Shown: positions 26,789-35,752 of the stretch, piece after piece | How positions within the stretch are numbered: the first letter of the stretch is position 1 | Layout of the letters: each line of letters starts with the position of its first letter | Source: an uncultured Alistipes sp. | GTDB lineage: Bacteria; Bacteroidota; Bacteroidia; Bacteroidales; Rikenellaceae | Length of the DNA stretch: 64,000 nucleotides | Assembly (NCBI GenBank): GCA_944322005.1 | Contig: CALUNL010000003.1 | Coordinates: forward strand, 186,001 to 250,000 | Reading direction: 5' to 3' | Notes under the pieces: generated by a model | Told to the model about the DNA's origin: nothing | Database searches by the model: none | What the model saw: the letters and a program-made list of their open reading frames with translations, nothing else | Translations under genes and position numbers: made by a program

Positions 26789-27742
26789 TTACTTCGTAAG
26801 GTCGGCTATTGCCTGCTTGGCAGCCTCCACGCCCTGTCCGGCGGTAACCTTGCGGAGGTTCTCGATAGCCTGCTCACGCATCTCCTTGGCATTGTAAGCC
26901 GAGCCAATGAGAAGATAAACGTCGCTGCGGTCCTCCTCGTCGGTCTGCGCAAGAGCGGCAGTCTCTCCGAGTTCGATCACCTTGTCGTAATCCTTCTTGT
27001 TGTTGTAAGCCTGGAGACGTACCTTCTCGGCAAGTGCCGATGCAGGATTGAGGGCAAGTATCTGCTCCGCCAGAGCGATGATGCCGTCGTTGTTGTTCTC
27101 CGACTGCAGCTTGGCAATCTCGTTGTTGGTGTAGAGCGCCATCATCTCCTGTGCCTTGGCGATTGCGTCGGCATACTTGTCGGCCGGCATGCCGCAGATG
27201 TTGACATATATCTCCATGCCCTTCTGATACTCTCCGAGCTCGCAATAGCTCATCGCGAGGTTGAGTGCCATATCCGTATTGCGAGGGTTGGCCTCATATC
27301 CCTTGGCAAACACCTCGGCAGCGGTCTTGTAGTCCTTGTTGTTGAACGCCTCGCCGCCCTGTGCCTGGTAAACCTTGGCAAGAATCATGTTGGCCTTGGC
27401 CTTGGCCTGGCTGTTGCCGTAAAGCTCGGCTTTCTCTGCCGCCTTCGAGAGGTTCTCTATGGCTGCAGTGTAGTTGCCGCTGCTGGCATCGGCAAGACCT
27501 ATTCCCTGATAGCAGGTAGGTATATATTTCTTGGCTGTCTGCACGCAGTTGAGTACGGTACTGTCCTCAGAATCGATACCGTCGGCTACAACAGCCTCCA
27601 ACAGCTGAACTGCCTTCGCCCAGTCCTTGGCCTGGAGAGCCGCGACGCCCTCGTTGTATTTGGTAAGGACCTCATTGGAACTCTGGGCCGAAACAAGGCC
27701 GAAAGCAAAAAGTGCAAAAACCATCAATACAATCTTTTTCAT
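26789..27742 (-). CDS. Periplasmic tetratricopeptide-repeat protein
   Basis: 317 residues with a Sec signal peptide (KKIVLMVFALFAFGLVSAQ). The mature protein is a helical solenoid of TPR-like units, e.g. YNEGVAALQAKDWAKAVQLLEAVV, AGGEAFNNKDYKTAAEVFAKGYEANPRNTDMALNLA (partial units) and ALAEKVRLQAYNNKKDYDKV. TPR proteins are protein-binding scaffolds, so a partner is needed to say more. It stands as a single gene with a good promoter (27802-27832) and its own terminator. Confidence 0.85.
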   Translation of the reverse strand: MKKIVLMVFALFAFGLVSAQSSNEVLTKYNEGVAALQAKDWAKAVQLLEAVVADGIDSEDSTVLNCVQTAKKYIPTCYQGIGLADASSGNYTAAIENLSKAAEKAELYGNSQAKAKANMILAKVYQAQGGEAFNNKDYKTAAEVFAKGYEANPRNTDMALNLAMSYCELGEYQKGMEIYVNICGMPADKYADAIAKAQEMMALYTNNEIAKLQSENNNDGIIALAEQILALNPASALAEKVRLQAYNNKKDYDKVIELGETAALAQTDEEDRSDVYLLIGSAYNAKEMREQAIENLRKVTAGQGVEAAKQAIADLTK

Positions 27743-27801
27743 ACTGCTCTGAATTTTATTTTTTATTTATCAATTTTTTAAATAACAGTTCATACAATTG
27801 G

Positions 27802-27832
27802 CAAAGTTAAACTTTTTGTGCGACTTTTCAAA
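27802..27832 (-). promoter_or_regulatory. Promoter of the TPR gene
   Basis: Minus strand: TTTG (27829-27832), a 19-nt gap, TAACTTTG (27802-27809), an exact match to the Bacteroidetes consensus. The upstream box begins only 3 nt past the end of tadA, so the TPR gene has its own promoter despite the tandem layout. Confidence 0.72.
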
Positions 27833-27835
27833 GAG

Positions 27836-28282
27836 CTATCTCAATTTGGCGAAAAAATCGGTCATAAGTTTTTCACACTCTGCCGCAAGTACCCCGTTCT
27901 GTACCTTCGTCTTCGGATGGAGTATCCGCTCCGAAATAGTCGTGTACCCGCGCTTGGGATCGCCAGCGCCATATACGATACGCCCTATCCGGCTCCAGGC
28001 CAAAGCGCCGGCACACATGGCACACGGCTCCACCGTGACATATATCGTGCAATCGGGCAGGTATTTGCCGCCGAGAGTCGATGCTGCCGCCGTAATAGCC
28101 TGTATCTCGGCATGCGCCGTCGGATCGCACAGCGTCTCTACAAGGTTGTGGCCGCGTCCGACCACTGCCCCGCCCGCCACAATGACGGCACCTATGGGGA
28201 CTTCTCCGTTTTCTAACGCAATATGTGCCTCGTTTAGTGCCAGACGCATATATTTTTCGTCAGTTTCACGCAACGCTTCCAT
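27836..28282 (-). CDS. tadA: tRNA-specific adenosine deaminase (TadA-like)
   Basis: 148 residues from the ATG at 28282. The frame continues upstream to 28453 but that part overlaps the divergent aspS gene. The cytidine-deaminase-fold signature is complete: DPTAHAEI (zinc His57, proton-shuttle Glu59) and PCAMCAGAL (zinc Cys84 and Cys87). TadA converts A34 to inosine in tRNA-Arg(ACG). Some paralogues deaminate guanine instead, but the DPTAHAEI form and size fit TadA. Divergent from aspS across 61 nt. Confidence 0.9.
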   Translation of the reverse strand: MEALRETDEKYMRLALNEAHIALENGEVPIGAVIVAGGAVVGRGHNLVETLCDPTAHAEIQAITAAASTLGGKYLPDCTIYVTVEPCAMCAGALAWSRIGRIVYGAGDPKRGYTTISERILHPKTKVQNGVLAAECEKLMTDFFAKLR

Positions 28283-28290
28283 ATTTTTGT

Positions 28291-28313
28291 TAATTTTGCG
28301 AGTTACAAAGATA
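28291..28313. promoter_or_regulatory. Back-to-back -7 boxes between tadA and aspS
   Basis: TAATTTTG on the plus strand (28291-28298) suits aspS, and TATCTTTG on the minus strand (plus 28306-28313) suits tadA. Both match TANNTTTG; the two promoters would be only 7 nt apart and could interfere with each other. The upstream boxes are less clear. Confidence 0.45.
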
Positions 28314-28343
28314 CAACACAGCAACAAATAAACATAATTTTTT

Positions 28344-30098
28344 ATGTACAGGACCAATACCTGCGGCGAACTTCGAGCCGCAGACGTAAATCGCAACGTA
28401 ACGCTCGCCGGATGGGTGCAGAAGGTGCGCAACCTCGGCGCAATGACATTCATCGACCTGCGCGACCGTTACGGAATCACGCAGATTGTCGTCGAGGAGC
28501 ACTCCCCGGAGCAGACCAGAAAGGCTGCCGCCGAACTCGGGCGCGAATTCGTGATACAGGTTCGCGGCCGCGTGATAGAGCGCTCGTCGAAGAACCCGAA
28601 GATGCCTACCGGCGACATAGAGGTGGCCGCAGACGAGATCACGGTTTTGAATCCGGCCGTCACGCCGCCGTTCACCATTGAGGAGCACTCCGACGGAGGC
28701 GACGACCTGCGCATGAAATACAGGTATCTTGACCTGCGCCGTCCGCCGCTGTTGCGCAACATGATTCTGCGCCACAAGATGGCACAGTCGGTACGCCGCT
28801 TCCTCGACGCAGAGGGATTCCTCGAGATCGAGACTCCGTATCTCGTGGGCTCGACGCCGGAGGGCGCACGCGACTTCGTTGTTCCGAGCCGCATGAACCC
28901 GAACCAGTTCTACGCACTGCCGCAGTCGCCGCAGACGCTCAAGCAGCTGCTCATGGTGGCCGGATACGACCGTTATTTCCAGATTGTACGCTGCTTCCGC
29001 GACGAGGACCTGCGTGCAGACCGCCAGCCGGAGTTCACCCAGATCGACTGCGAAATGTCGTTCGTCGAGCAGGAGGACATCCTCGAGATATTCGAGCGCT
29101 GGGCAAAGTACATGTTCAAGGATGTTCTCGGAATAGAGTTCAACGAGCCTTTCCTGCGCATGCCTTGGATTGAGGCAATGGAGAAGTACGGTTCCGACAA
29201 GCCGGACCTGCGGTTCGGCATGGAGTTCGCCAACGTAACGGACCTCGCTCACGGCCACTCGTTCTCCGTATTCGACGATGCGGAGTACGTGGTGGGCTTC
29301 GCCGCAACAGGCTGCGCCACATACACCCGCAAGCAGATAGACGCCCTGACCGAATATGTCAAGCGCCCGCAGGTCGGAGCAAAGGGTCTCGTATGGATAC
29401 GCATGGAGGCCGAGGGCGGCGTGAAGTCGTCGATTGACAAGTTCTTCTCGGCCGACGAGGTGCGTGCCATTGCCGAGCGCTGCGGTGCCAAGGCCGGAGA
29501 CATGGTGTTCATCCTGTGCGGTCCGAAATTCAAGACGCTCACGCAACTGTGCGCGCTCCGTCTCGAAGTGGCGCAGCAGCTCGGACTGCGCGACCCGAAG
29601 AAGTTCGCGCCGCTGTGGGTAATCGACTTCCCGATGTTCGAGTGGGACGAGGAGACGCAGCGCTTCTATGCGATGCACCACCCGTTCACCTCGCCGAAAC
29701 CGGAGGACGTACAGTATCTCGAAAGCGACCCGGGACGCGTGCGCGCAAATGCCTACGACTTCGTATGCAACGGAACCGAGATCGGCGGCGGTTCGATACG
29801 TATCCACGATGCAAAGCTGCAGGCGCTGATATTCAAGTGCCTCGGATTCACCCCAGAGCGCGCGCAGGAGCAGTTCGGCTTCCTGATGAACGCCTTCAAG
29901 TTCGGTGCGCCGCCTCACGGAGGACTCGCATTCGGATTCGACCGTCTCTGCTCTCTCTTCGGCGGAGCCGACTCCATACGCGACTACATCGCATTCCCGA
30001 AGAACAACGCCGGACGCGACGTGATGCTCGACGCACCGTCGAGAATCGACCAGTCGCAGCTCGACGAGCTCTATCTCAGCCTTGTAAAGCCGGAATAG
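28344..30098 (+). CDS. aspS: Aspartate--tRNA ligase
   Basis: 584 residues, the normal bacterial-type length (E. coli 590). N-terminal OB-fold anticodon-binding domain (about 1-105), class II catalytic core with motif 2 [18 protein letters not shown], the bacterial GAD insertion domain (about 280-420) and motif 3 GLAFGFDRL. It charges tRNA-Asp. Because of the bacterial-type architecture, specificity could be discriminating or not; this depends on residues I cannot settle by eye. A terminator follows 21 nt after the stop. Confidence 0.97.
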   Translation: MYRTNTCGELRAADVNRNVTLAGWVQKVRNLGAMTFIDLRDRYGITQIVVEEHSPEQTRKAAAELGREFVIQVRGRVIERSSKNPKMPTGDIEVAADEITVLNPAVTPPFTIEEHSDGGDDLRMKYRYLDLRRPPLLRNMILRHKMAQSVRRFLDAEGFLEIETPYLVGSTPEGARDFVVPSRMNPNQFYALPQSPQTLKQLLMVAGYDRYFQIVRCFRDEDLRADRQPEFTQIDCEMSFVEQEDILEIFERWAKYMFKDVLGIEFNEPFLRMPWIEAMEKYGSDKPDLRFGMEFANVTDLAHGHSFSVFDDAEYVVGFAATGCATYTRKQIDALTEYVKRPQVGAKGLVWIRMEAEGGVKSSIDKFFSADEVRAIAERCGAKAGDMVFILCGPKFKTLTQLCALRLEVAQQLGLRDPKKFAPLWVIDFPMFEWDEETQRFYAMHHPFTSPKPEDVQYLESDPGRVRANAYDFVCNGTEIGGGSIRIHDAKLQALIFKCLGFTPERAQEQFGFLMNAFKFGAPPHGGLAFGFDRLCSLFGGADSIRDYIAFPKNNAGRDVMLDAPSRIDQSQLDELYLSLVKPE

Positions 30099-30119
30099 AG
30101 GGGACATTTCCGAAACGGA

Positions 30120-30161
30120 CGGGGAGCACGTGCCGGTTTACGGCAGGCTCCCCGCTTTTTT
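30120..30161 (+). terminator. Terminator of aspS
   Basis: An 8-bp GC-rich outer stem (30120-30127 with 30147-30154) enclosing a second short stem (TGCCG with CGGCA), then C and six T. Confidence 0.82.
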
Positions 30162-30268
30162 CTGCGGTGCGATGCAGAGAGGATGCGGCCGTTCCCGGAC
30201 ATAAATTGAGATTCCGCATAAATTCATGCTAACAGCCGCCACATTCTTCGGCAGGTCATATTTTTTAT

Positions 30269-30276
30269 TATTTTTG
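30269..30276 (+). promoter_or_regulatory. Possible -7 box of rarA
   Basis: TATTTTTG, matching TANNTTTG, 19 nt before the rarA ATG. No convincing upstream box. The 30162-30268 gap contains no gene that I can see. Confidence 0.4.
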
Positions 30277-30295
30277 CAATAAAATACAGAGAACC

Positions 30296-31570
30296 ATGTC
30301 AGCACCTCTGGCCGAAAGATTACGCCCGCATACGCTCGACGAATATATCGGGCAGGAACACCTTGTGGGCAAGAACGGTGTCATACGCCGCTTCATCGAA
30401 GCGGGCAACGTTCCGTCGTTCATACTCTGGGGACCTCCAGGAGTCGGAAAGACCACCCTCGCACGGATTGTGGCGAACGAGCTGCAACGGCAGTTCTTCA
30501 CCCTCTCGGCCGTAACGTCGGGAGTCAAGGAGGTGCGCGACGTCATCGAGTCGGCCAAGAAACACAAGTTCTTCGACTCGGCCACCCCGCTGCTCTTCAT
30601 CGACGAGATACACCGGTTCAACAAGTCGCAGCAGGACTCGCTGCTGGGAGCTGTCGAGCAGGGTGTGATAACGCTCATCGGCGCGACCACGGAAAACCCG
30701 TCATTCGAGGTCATATCGCCGCTGTTGAGCCGTTGTCAGGTGTATATCCTCAAACCTATGACCGACGAGAACCTCGAACAGCTGCTGCAACGCGCACTGA
30801 CAACCGACACGGAGCTGCGCAAGCGAGGCATCGAGGTCAAGGAGCGGGAGGCGCTGTTCCGCTTCTCGGGCGGCGATGCGCGGAAACTGCTGAACATAAT
30901 TGACATCATAGCCAATGCCGCCGACGGAAAGATAACGATAACGGACAGGAGCGTCACCGATGCCCTGCAGCAGAACATCGCCCTCTACGACAAGAACGGC
31001 GAGCAGCACTACGACGTCATCTCGGCATTCATAAAGAGCGTGCGCGGCAGCGACCCCAACGCCGCCATATACTATCTGGCACGGATGTTGGCCGGAGGAG
31101 AGGAGCCGAGGTTCATCGCCCGGCGGCTGGTAATACTCGCCTCGGAGGACATCGGGCTGGCGAATCCCAATGCGCTGCTGCTTGCCAACGCATGTTTCGA
31201 CACCGTACACAAGATCGGAATGCCGGAGGCCCGCATAACGCTTGCCGAGACGACGATATACCTGGCCACGTCGCCGAAGAGCAACTCGGCATACATGGCC
31301 ATAAACGAGGCGATGTCGTTCGTTGGAAGGGATACGACGAACCGTCCCGTACCGCTGCACCTGCGCAATGCCGTCACGTCGCTAATGAGCGATGCGGGAT
31401 ACGGCAAGGACTACAAGTACGCCCACGACTACGAAGGGGGCTTCGTCGATCAGGAGTTCATGCCGGAGTCGCTCGCCGGGCGGCAGTTCTACCATCCGAA
31501 CACCGGTAACCCGACGGAAGAGAAGATCGCCCGCCGGATCAAGGAGCTATGGAAAGACAAATACAAATAA
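30296..31570 (+). CDS. rarA: Replication-associated recombination protein RarA (MgsA)
   Basis: 424 residues. AAA+ ATPase of the clamp-loader clade: Walker A GPPGVGKT, Walker B LLFIDEIHRFN, sensor-1 GATTENPS, then the MgsA C-terminal tetramerisation domain (GSDPNAAIYYLARML...LASEDIGLANP). RarA acts at stalled replication forks. It starts the plus-strand run; the esterase gene follows after only 4 nt. Confidence 0.95.
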   Translation: MSAPLAERLRPHTLDEYIGQEHLVGKNGVIRRFIEAGNVPSFILWGPPGVGKTTLARIVANELQRQFFTLSAVTSGVKEVRDVIESAKKHKFFDSATPLLFIDEIHRFNKSQQDSLLGAVEQGVITLIGATTENPSFEVISPLLSRCQVYILKPMTDENLEQLLQRALTTDTELRKRGIEVKEREALFRFSGGDARKLLNIIDIIANAADGKITITDRSVTDALQQNIALYDKNGEQHYDVISAFIKSVRGSDPNAAIYYLARMLAGGEEPRFIARRLVILASEDIGLANPNALLLANACFDTVHKIGMPEARITLAETTIYLATSPKSNSAYMAINEAMSFVGRDTTNRPVPLHLRNAVTSLMSDAGYGKDYKYAHDYEGGFVDQEFMPESLAGRQFYHPNTGNPTEEKIARRIKELWKDKYK

Positions 31571-31574
31571 AGCC

Positions 31575-32507
31575 ATGAAACGCATTATCATCCTCATGAC
31601 CATGATTGCGGCTACCCTATCCGTCCCCGCCAAAGCGGAAAAGCACACCGAACTCTTCTCCGTAAAGGGCACCGACTCGCTCTATCTCGACCACTATGCG
31701 GCCGACGTGGAGGGGCTTCGCCCGTGCGTCATATTCGTATTCGGCGGAGGTTTCGCCACAGGCACGCGCGACAGGGATATTTACCATGATTACTACCGCA
31801 TGCTTGTCGGCAGGGGCATCGACGTGGTGGCGATAGACTACCGTCTCGGCATGAAGGATGTGTCGAATCCGGGGATATTCGAGACCATATCCCTGATGAA
31901 GAACTCCGTCAACTTCGCCGTGGAGGAGCTGTTCGACGCCACCAACTATGTTCTCGGCAAGACCGCGGAGTGGAACATCGACCCGAACTGCATCATCGCA
32001 AGCGGTTCGAGTGCCGGCGCAATAACGGTCCTGCAGGCAGAGAACAACATCTGCAACCGGACCGACATGGCCCGCGTACTGCCGGAAGGGTTCAACTATG
32101 CCGGCATAATATCGTTTGCCGGAGCGATATACTCCACAAGCGGCAAACCGGAGTGGAAGAACGCTCCCGCCCCGATACTGCTTTTCCACGGCAACTCCGA
32201 CATGAACGTACCGTACCGCAAGGCCGTACTTCTCGGCATCGGTTTCTACGGGTCGGACTTCATTGCGGAGCAACTCTCGGAGATGCGCAGCCCTTACCTG
32301 TTCTACTCGGTAAAATACGAGGACCATTCGCTTGCGGAGACACCGATGACCCACAACCTCGACACCATATCGGCGTTCATCGACGATTACGTGATTGGCG
32401 GCGCGAGAATCTGCAAGACGGAATATGTTGAGTTTCTTGACCACCCGGTACGCAAGACCGACTTCTCGCTGTTCGACTACATCGGCTCCAACTACGGAGA
32501 GGAGTGA
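31575..32507 (+). CDS. Secreted alpha/beta-hydrolase (esterase-like)
   Basis: 310 residues from the ATG at 31575. The frame is open back to 31392 but that part lies inside rarA, while this start gives a signal peptide (KRIIILMTMIAATLSVPAKA). Alpha/beta-hydrolase features: oxyanion-hole-like FVFGGGFATGTRD, nucleophile elbow GSSAGA, the acid region HGNSDMNVPY and a late His (DHSLAETPMTHN). Resembles carboxylesterases/acetyl-xylan-esterase-like enzymes; the substrate is not known. A weak in-operon link to rarA (4 nt) says little about function. Confidence 0.8.
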   Translation: MKRIIILMTMIAATLSVPAKAEKHTELFSVKGTDSLYLDHYAADVEGLRPCVIFVFGGGFATGTRDRDIYHDYYRMLVGRGIDVVAIDYRLGMKDVSNPGIFETISLMKNSVNFAVEELFDATNYVLGKTAEWNIDPNCIIASGSSAGAITVLQAENNICNRTDMARVLPEGFNYAGIISFAGAIYSTSGKPEWKNAPAPILLFHGNSDMNVPYRKAVLLGIGFYGSDFIAEQLSEMRSPYLFYSVKYEDHSLAETPMTHNLDTISAFIDDYVIGGARICKTEYVEFLDHPVRKTDFSLFDYIGSNYGEE

Positions 32508-32552
32508 CATCCCCGCCGTCCGGCACGGCCGTGTTGAAAACTTTCATTTTCA

Positions 32553-32584
32553 TTTGCCTCTGCGCCCGCATTTCACTATCTTTG
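32553..32584 (+). promoter_or_regulatory. Promoter of the phosphoesterase-luxS-MTAN operon
   Basis: TTTG (32553-32556), a 20-nt gap, TATCTTTG (32577-32584): a textbook Bacteroidetes promoter, 26 nt before the ATG at 32611. Confidence 0.78.
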
Positions 32585-32610
32585 TCATCGGTAACGACAG
32601 ATATTGACAG

Positions 32611-33108
32611 ATGAGACGCATAGGGGTCATATCCGATACGCACGGCACGTTCGACGAATGCCTGCGGGTGTTCCTCAAGGATGTGGACGAGATATGGCAT
32701 GCCGGCGACATAGGCTCCATAGAACTGGCCGACGAGATTGCCTCGTTCAAACCCCTGAAGGCCGTATACGGCAATATCGACGGCGGTGCGACAAGAATCT
32801 CATACAATGAGTTCCAATACTTCACCTGCGAGAAGGTACCGGTGCTGATGACCCATATCGGCGGCTACCCGAGGCACTACTCGCCGAAGGCCGTGGCGAA
32901 GATACAGGCCCTGCGGCCGAAGATCTTCGTGGCTGGACATTCGCACATACTCAAAATCATCTTCGATCCGGTATATGACCTGCTGCACATAAACCCGGGC
33001 GCTGCCGGCTGTTACGGTTTCCACGACCTGCGCACCGCCGTAAGGTTTTCGATAGACGGCGACCGCATCTTCGACATGGAGATAGGCCAGTGGCCGCGAA
33101 GACAATAG
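32611..33108 (+). CDS. YfcE/MJ0936-type metallophosphoesterase
   Basis: 165 residues, a compact calcineurin-fold phosphodiesterase. Metal motifs in order: SDTHG, HAGDIG, YGNID, THIGG and GHSH. Members of this size hydrolyse phosphodiesters such as model substrates or cyclic nucleotides; the natural substrate is usually unknown. It heads a three-gene operon, 7 nt before luxS. Confidence 0.9.
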   Translation: MRRIGVISDTHGTFDECLRVFLKDVDEIWHAGDIGSIELADEIASFKPLKAVYGNIDGGATRISYNEFQYFTCEKVPVLMTHIGGYPRHYSPKAVAKIQALRPKIFVAGHSHILKIIFDPVYDLLHINPGAAGCYGFHDLRTAVRFSIDGDRIFDMEIGQWPRRQ

Positions 33109-33115
33109 CGACAAA

Positions 33116-33595
33116 ATGGAAAACAAAGAGAATATGAAAAAATCGGTAGTATCATCGTTCGATGTCGACCATCGGACACTAAAGGAGGGGCTCTATCTGC
33201 GCTCCGTATATGAAATCGACGACAGGTACTCGGTTCGTTCGTGGGACCTGCGCTTCTGCGCCCCGTCGGCACACAAGCCGCTGTGCCCGGGTACGGTACA
33301 CACCATAGAACACCTTATGGCCTACTATCTGCGTCTGGACGAGAAGATAGGCAAAAGCGTGGTTTCGTTCTGCCCGATGGGCTGTCTGACCGGCTTCTAC
33401 CTATCCACGACAGGAGACGTCGAGGCCGAGGAGATACGCCAGGCGCTGAAACGCGTATACGAAAACGTATTCCCGATAAAGGGCAGGGAGGATATCGTGG
33501 GCCTCAATGAGATACAGTGCGGCAACCCGGCCCTGTACGCCATCGACGAGACCAACGAGGCGATGGACAAATACATCAAGGTACTGTTCGGTTAA
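33116..33595 (+). CDS. luxS: S-ribosylhomocysteine lyase LuxS
   Basis: 159 residues (a start at the second Met, 33134, is also possible). The metal-binding HTIEH gives His62 and His66, Cys135 in EIQCGN is the third ligand, and the catalytic Cys90 lies in CPMGCLTGFY; the order fits LuxS fully. It splits S-ribosylhomocysteine into homocysteine and DPD, the AI-2 precursor, as the second step of SAH recycling. The next gene, 19 nt on, is the MTAN that supplies its substrate. Confidence 0.96.
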   Translation: MENKENMKKSVVSSFDVDHRTLKEGLYLRSVYEIDDRYSVRSWDLRFCAPSAHKPLCPGTVHTIEHLMAYYLRLDEKIGKSVVSFCPMGCLTGFYLSTTGDVEAEEIRQALKRVYENVFPIKGREDIVGLNEIQCGNPALYAIDETNEAMDKYIKVLFG

Positions 33596-33614
33596 ACCGC
33601 AATATATCCCCTGC

Positions 33615-34208
33615 ATGAACATACTCGTAATAACCCCGAGCCTGCGCGAAAACCGGAGCATGGTTGAGACCGTGTCCCGTGCAGGCAGGACCCGCAACTC
33701 ATACGAGATCTTGCGTTGCGGAATCGGCAAGGCCTCTGCCGCCGCGCATGTGGCTGCGGCATTGACATCCAATCGCGGCAAATACGACATGGTGGCTGTC
33801 GTGGGTTTCGCCGCCGGTTCGCCAGGATTCACCAGAGGCGAGATCGTAATGCCGGACTGCGCGCGATACCATGACTGCGACATTCCGGACGGGTTCGTCC
33901 CGGAAATTACCGATCCGTGTCCGCTTGCCGGAGGGGATTCAGTCACGGTATTTACGGGAGATTCGTTCATTTCGGCCCGTTCGGCCGCGGAGATAAGAGA
34001 GAGGTTCGGTGCCGACAGGGCGATTTTCGACATGGAGATAACCGCCGTGGCGATAGCCGTAAGGGAGATCGAGCCGACGGTTCCGGTGGTTGTCGTGAAG
34101 ATGATATCTGACATCCCCGAACTGAACGACAACGAACACTCGTACGAAGAGTTTGCCGATTCCCACAAAGACTTCTCGAAGATTCTGTCAAGACTCGAAA
34201 GCCTTTGA
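33615..34208 (+). CDS. mtnN: Compact 5'-methylthioadenosine/SAH nucleosidase (MTAN, Pfs-like)
   Basis: 197 residues from the ATG at 33615. The open frame upstream overlaps luxS. Catalytic positions of E. coli MTAN are kept: Glu12, SGIGK as CGIGK, the GDAFI-type GDSFIS, the ribose-binding Glu in DMEITA, and the Asp of ISD. At 197 residues it is about 35 shorter than E. coli (232), and the usual GSAGG is GFAAG. It releases adenine from SAH and MTA; the SRH formed goes to LuxS. Alternatively it could be a related nucleosidase with shifted specificity, but the luxS linkage favours MTAN. Confidence 0.87.
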   Translation: MNILVITPSLRENRSMVETVSRAGRTRNSYEILRCGIGKASAAAHVAAALTSNRGKYDMVAVVGFAAGSPGFTRGEIVMPDCARYHDCDIPDGFVPEITDPCPLAGGDSVTVFTGDSFISARSAAEIRERFGADRAIFDMEITAVAIAVREIEPTVPVVVVKMISDIPELNDNEHSYEEFADSHKDFSKILSRLESL

Positions 34209-34238
34209 CCATACGGCGGACGGATGACGCCGGTATAT

Positions 34239-34595
34239 TTACATTGACAGGATTTTGATGGAATCGCGCTCGAGTTGCGCCTTCAGTTCATCGACGGAGG
34301 CGAATTTGCGCTCGTCGCGGATACGCTCGCACAGCCTCACCTTCAACCGCCGGCCGTACAGGTCCCCGTCGTAACCGAACAGATGTGTCTCCAGCAGACG
34401 CGTTTTACCGTCGACAGAGGGTCTGACTCCGACATTCGACATAGCCGTATACTCCACTCCGTCGACCTCCACGACCGAACGGTAAACTCCGTTCGGAATA
34501 TCGTCACGGCCTGCTATATCCATATTCGCAGTCGGAAACCCCATCCGGGAGCCCAACTTCTGTCCGTGAATTATCTCCGACTCAACTTCAAGCAT
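34239..34595 (-). CDS. Stand-alone riboflavin kinase (RFK domain only)
   Basis: 118 residues, the length of one flavokinase domain. It begins directly at the domain start: IHGQKLGSRMGFPTAN is the ATP/riboflavin-binding signature, SNVGVRPS and LLETHLF (with the catalytic Glu) follow, and RRLKVRLCERIRDERKF closes the barrel. In most bacteria this domain is the C-terminal half of the bifunctional RibF, behind an FMN adenylyltransferase; no such domain is present here or in the gene upstream. It makes FMN from riboflavin and ATP. The ATG sits 1 nt after the permease stop, indicating coupling. It converges with the MTAN gene. Confidence 0.85.
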   Translation of the reverse strand: MLEVESEIIHGQKLGSRMGFPTANMDIAGRDDIPNGVYRSVVEVDGVEYTAMSNVGVRPSVDGKTRLLETHLFGYDGDLYGRRLKVRLCERIRDERKFASVDELKAQLERDSIKILSM

Positions 34596-34596
34596 A

Positions 34597-35703
34597 TCAA
34601 ACCTGGTCTGTCAGTTTGCGCACCAGCGAGAACTGCGAGAAAAACTCCTTGGCAAAGACCCTCAACACCGTATAGGAAGGTATGGCCAGAAGCATTCCCA
34701 ATATTCCGGCGGCCGAACCCGCCAGCAGAATAACAATGAAAACCTCGAGCGGGTGCGCCTTCACGCGCTCGGAGTATATCGTAGGCTGCAGGACAAAATC
34801 GTCCAGTCCCTTTATTACCATCAGCGTAGCCCCTATCGTGATGACCGTATGGCCTATGGTATAGCCGTCAATCGGCGAAACCACACCTATGAATACCGAT
34901 GCTATGCCGCCCATCAGCGGACCGGCATACGGAATGACATTCATGACGCCCATTATCACTGCAATGAAACATGCGTCGCTCACGTGCATTCCGAAGGCCA
35001 TCATCACAAGCGATATGACTATCATAAGTATGAAGCTCTCGGTAAGCAGTCCCGTGAAGTATCTCGACAGCAGGAATGTGATCTTGTCCAATGCACGCGT
35101 GACGTTCTCCTTGTAACGGTCGGGGAACACCGATGTCACCATGGCGTAGAACAGCCCGTCCTCCTTCATGAAGAAGAATGTGATGAACGATACCGAGAAA
35201 AAGACCACGAAGAACGATATTCCGATGTCTATTATCGACGAGAATGCGGTATTGATGGTATTGTAATCGAGTATTCCGTGCAGCGAATTTATGATTATGT
35301 CCGAAAGGGAGACATGCATCTCCGGCATAGCCAACACCGAAGTTATATGCTCCTGTATTCGTTCCAAAGGCTCCTGTATGCTTGCCAGGGCCGAGCGCAG
35401 GTCAAGCGACGTAAGCTCGTATATCTTGTTGACAACCAACGGAACAATCAGAGAGAATATGGCTATGAAGAGGACCCACATGGCCACAAGCGTGAGCAAC
35501 GATGCCAGCCAGCGCGGAACATAATGGTTGCGGATGTGTATACGCGAGAGTGTGCGCACAAGCGGACGACCGACTATGGCCAGCACGGCCGACACGAGGA
35601 TATATACCACCACCGAGCGGAAATACCACAGAATGGAGCCTATCACGGCCGCAATGATTATTCCGACCGTCCACTTCAGAACCGCTTGCGGGGTAACGTT
35701 CAT
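34597..35703 (-). CDS. AI-2E family permease
   Basis: 368 residues with about eight membrane helices, paired around a soluble segment in the first half. Family signs: IVGRPLVRTLSR near the N-terminus, MNVIPYAGPLMGG, and a conserved C-terminal helix bundle (LQPTIYSERVKAHPLEVFIVILLAG). The AI-2E name came from a proposed AI-2 exporter, but characterised members include Na+/H+ antiporters, so transport of AI-2 should not be assumed even though luxS is close by. It follows psd by 49 nt. Confidence 0.92.
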   Translation of the reverse strand: MNVTPQAVLKWTVGIIIAAVIGSILWYFRSVVVYILVSAVLAIVGRPLVRTLSRIHIRNHYVPRWLASLLTLVAMWVLFIAIFSLIVPLVVNKIYELTSLDLRSALASIQEPLERIQEHITSVLAMPEMHVSLSDIIINSLHGILDYNTINTAFSSIIDIGISFFVVFFSVSFITFFFMKEDGLFYAMVTSVFPDRYKENVTRALDKITFLLSRYFTGLLTESFILMIVISLVMMAFGMHVSDACFIAVIMGVMNVIPYAGPLMGGIASVFIGVVSPIDGYTIGHTVITIGATLMVIKGLDDFVLQPTIYSERVKAHPLEVFIVILLAGSAAGILGMLLAIPSYTVLRVFAKEFFSQFSLVRKLTDQV

Positions 35704-35752
35704 ATGCCTTATTCGTTGTTAAGTCAATCCGACAGAGTCTCGGTACGGATGC

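Noticed and set aside
28290-30107. 605-codon minus-strand frame over aspS
   Set aside because: Complement of a full AspRS; no start region or domains.
33116-35703. Reading luxS and the AI-2E permease as an AI-2 export operon
   Set aside because: They are on opposite strands in separate convergent transcripts, and AI-2E-family proteins include ion antiporters. Only the closeness is a fact.
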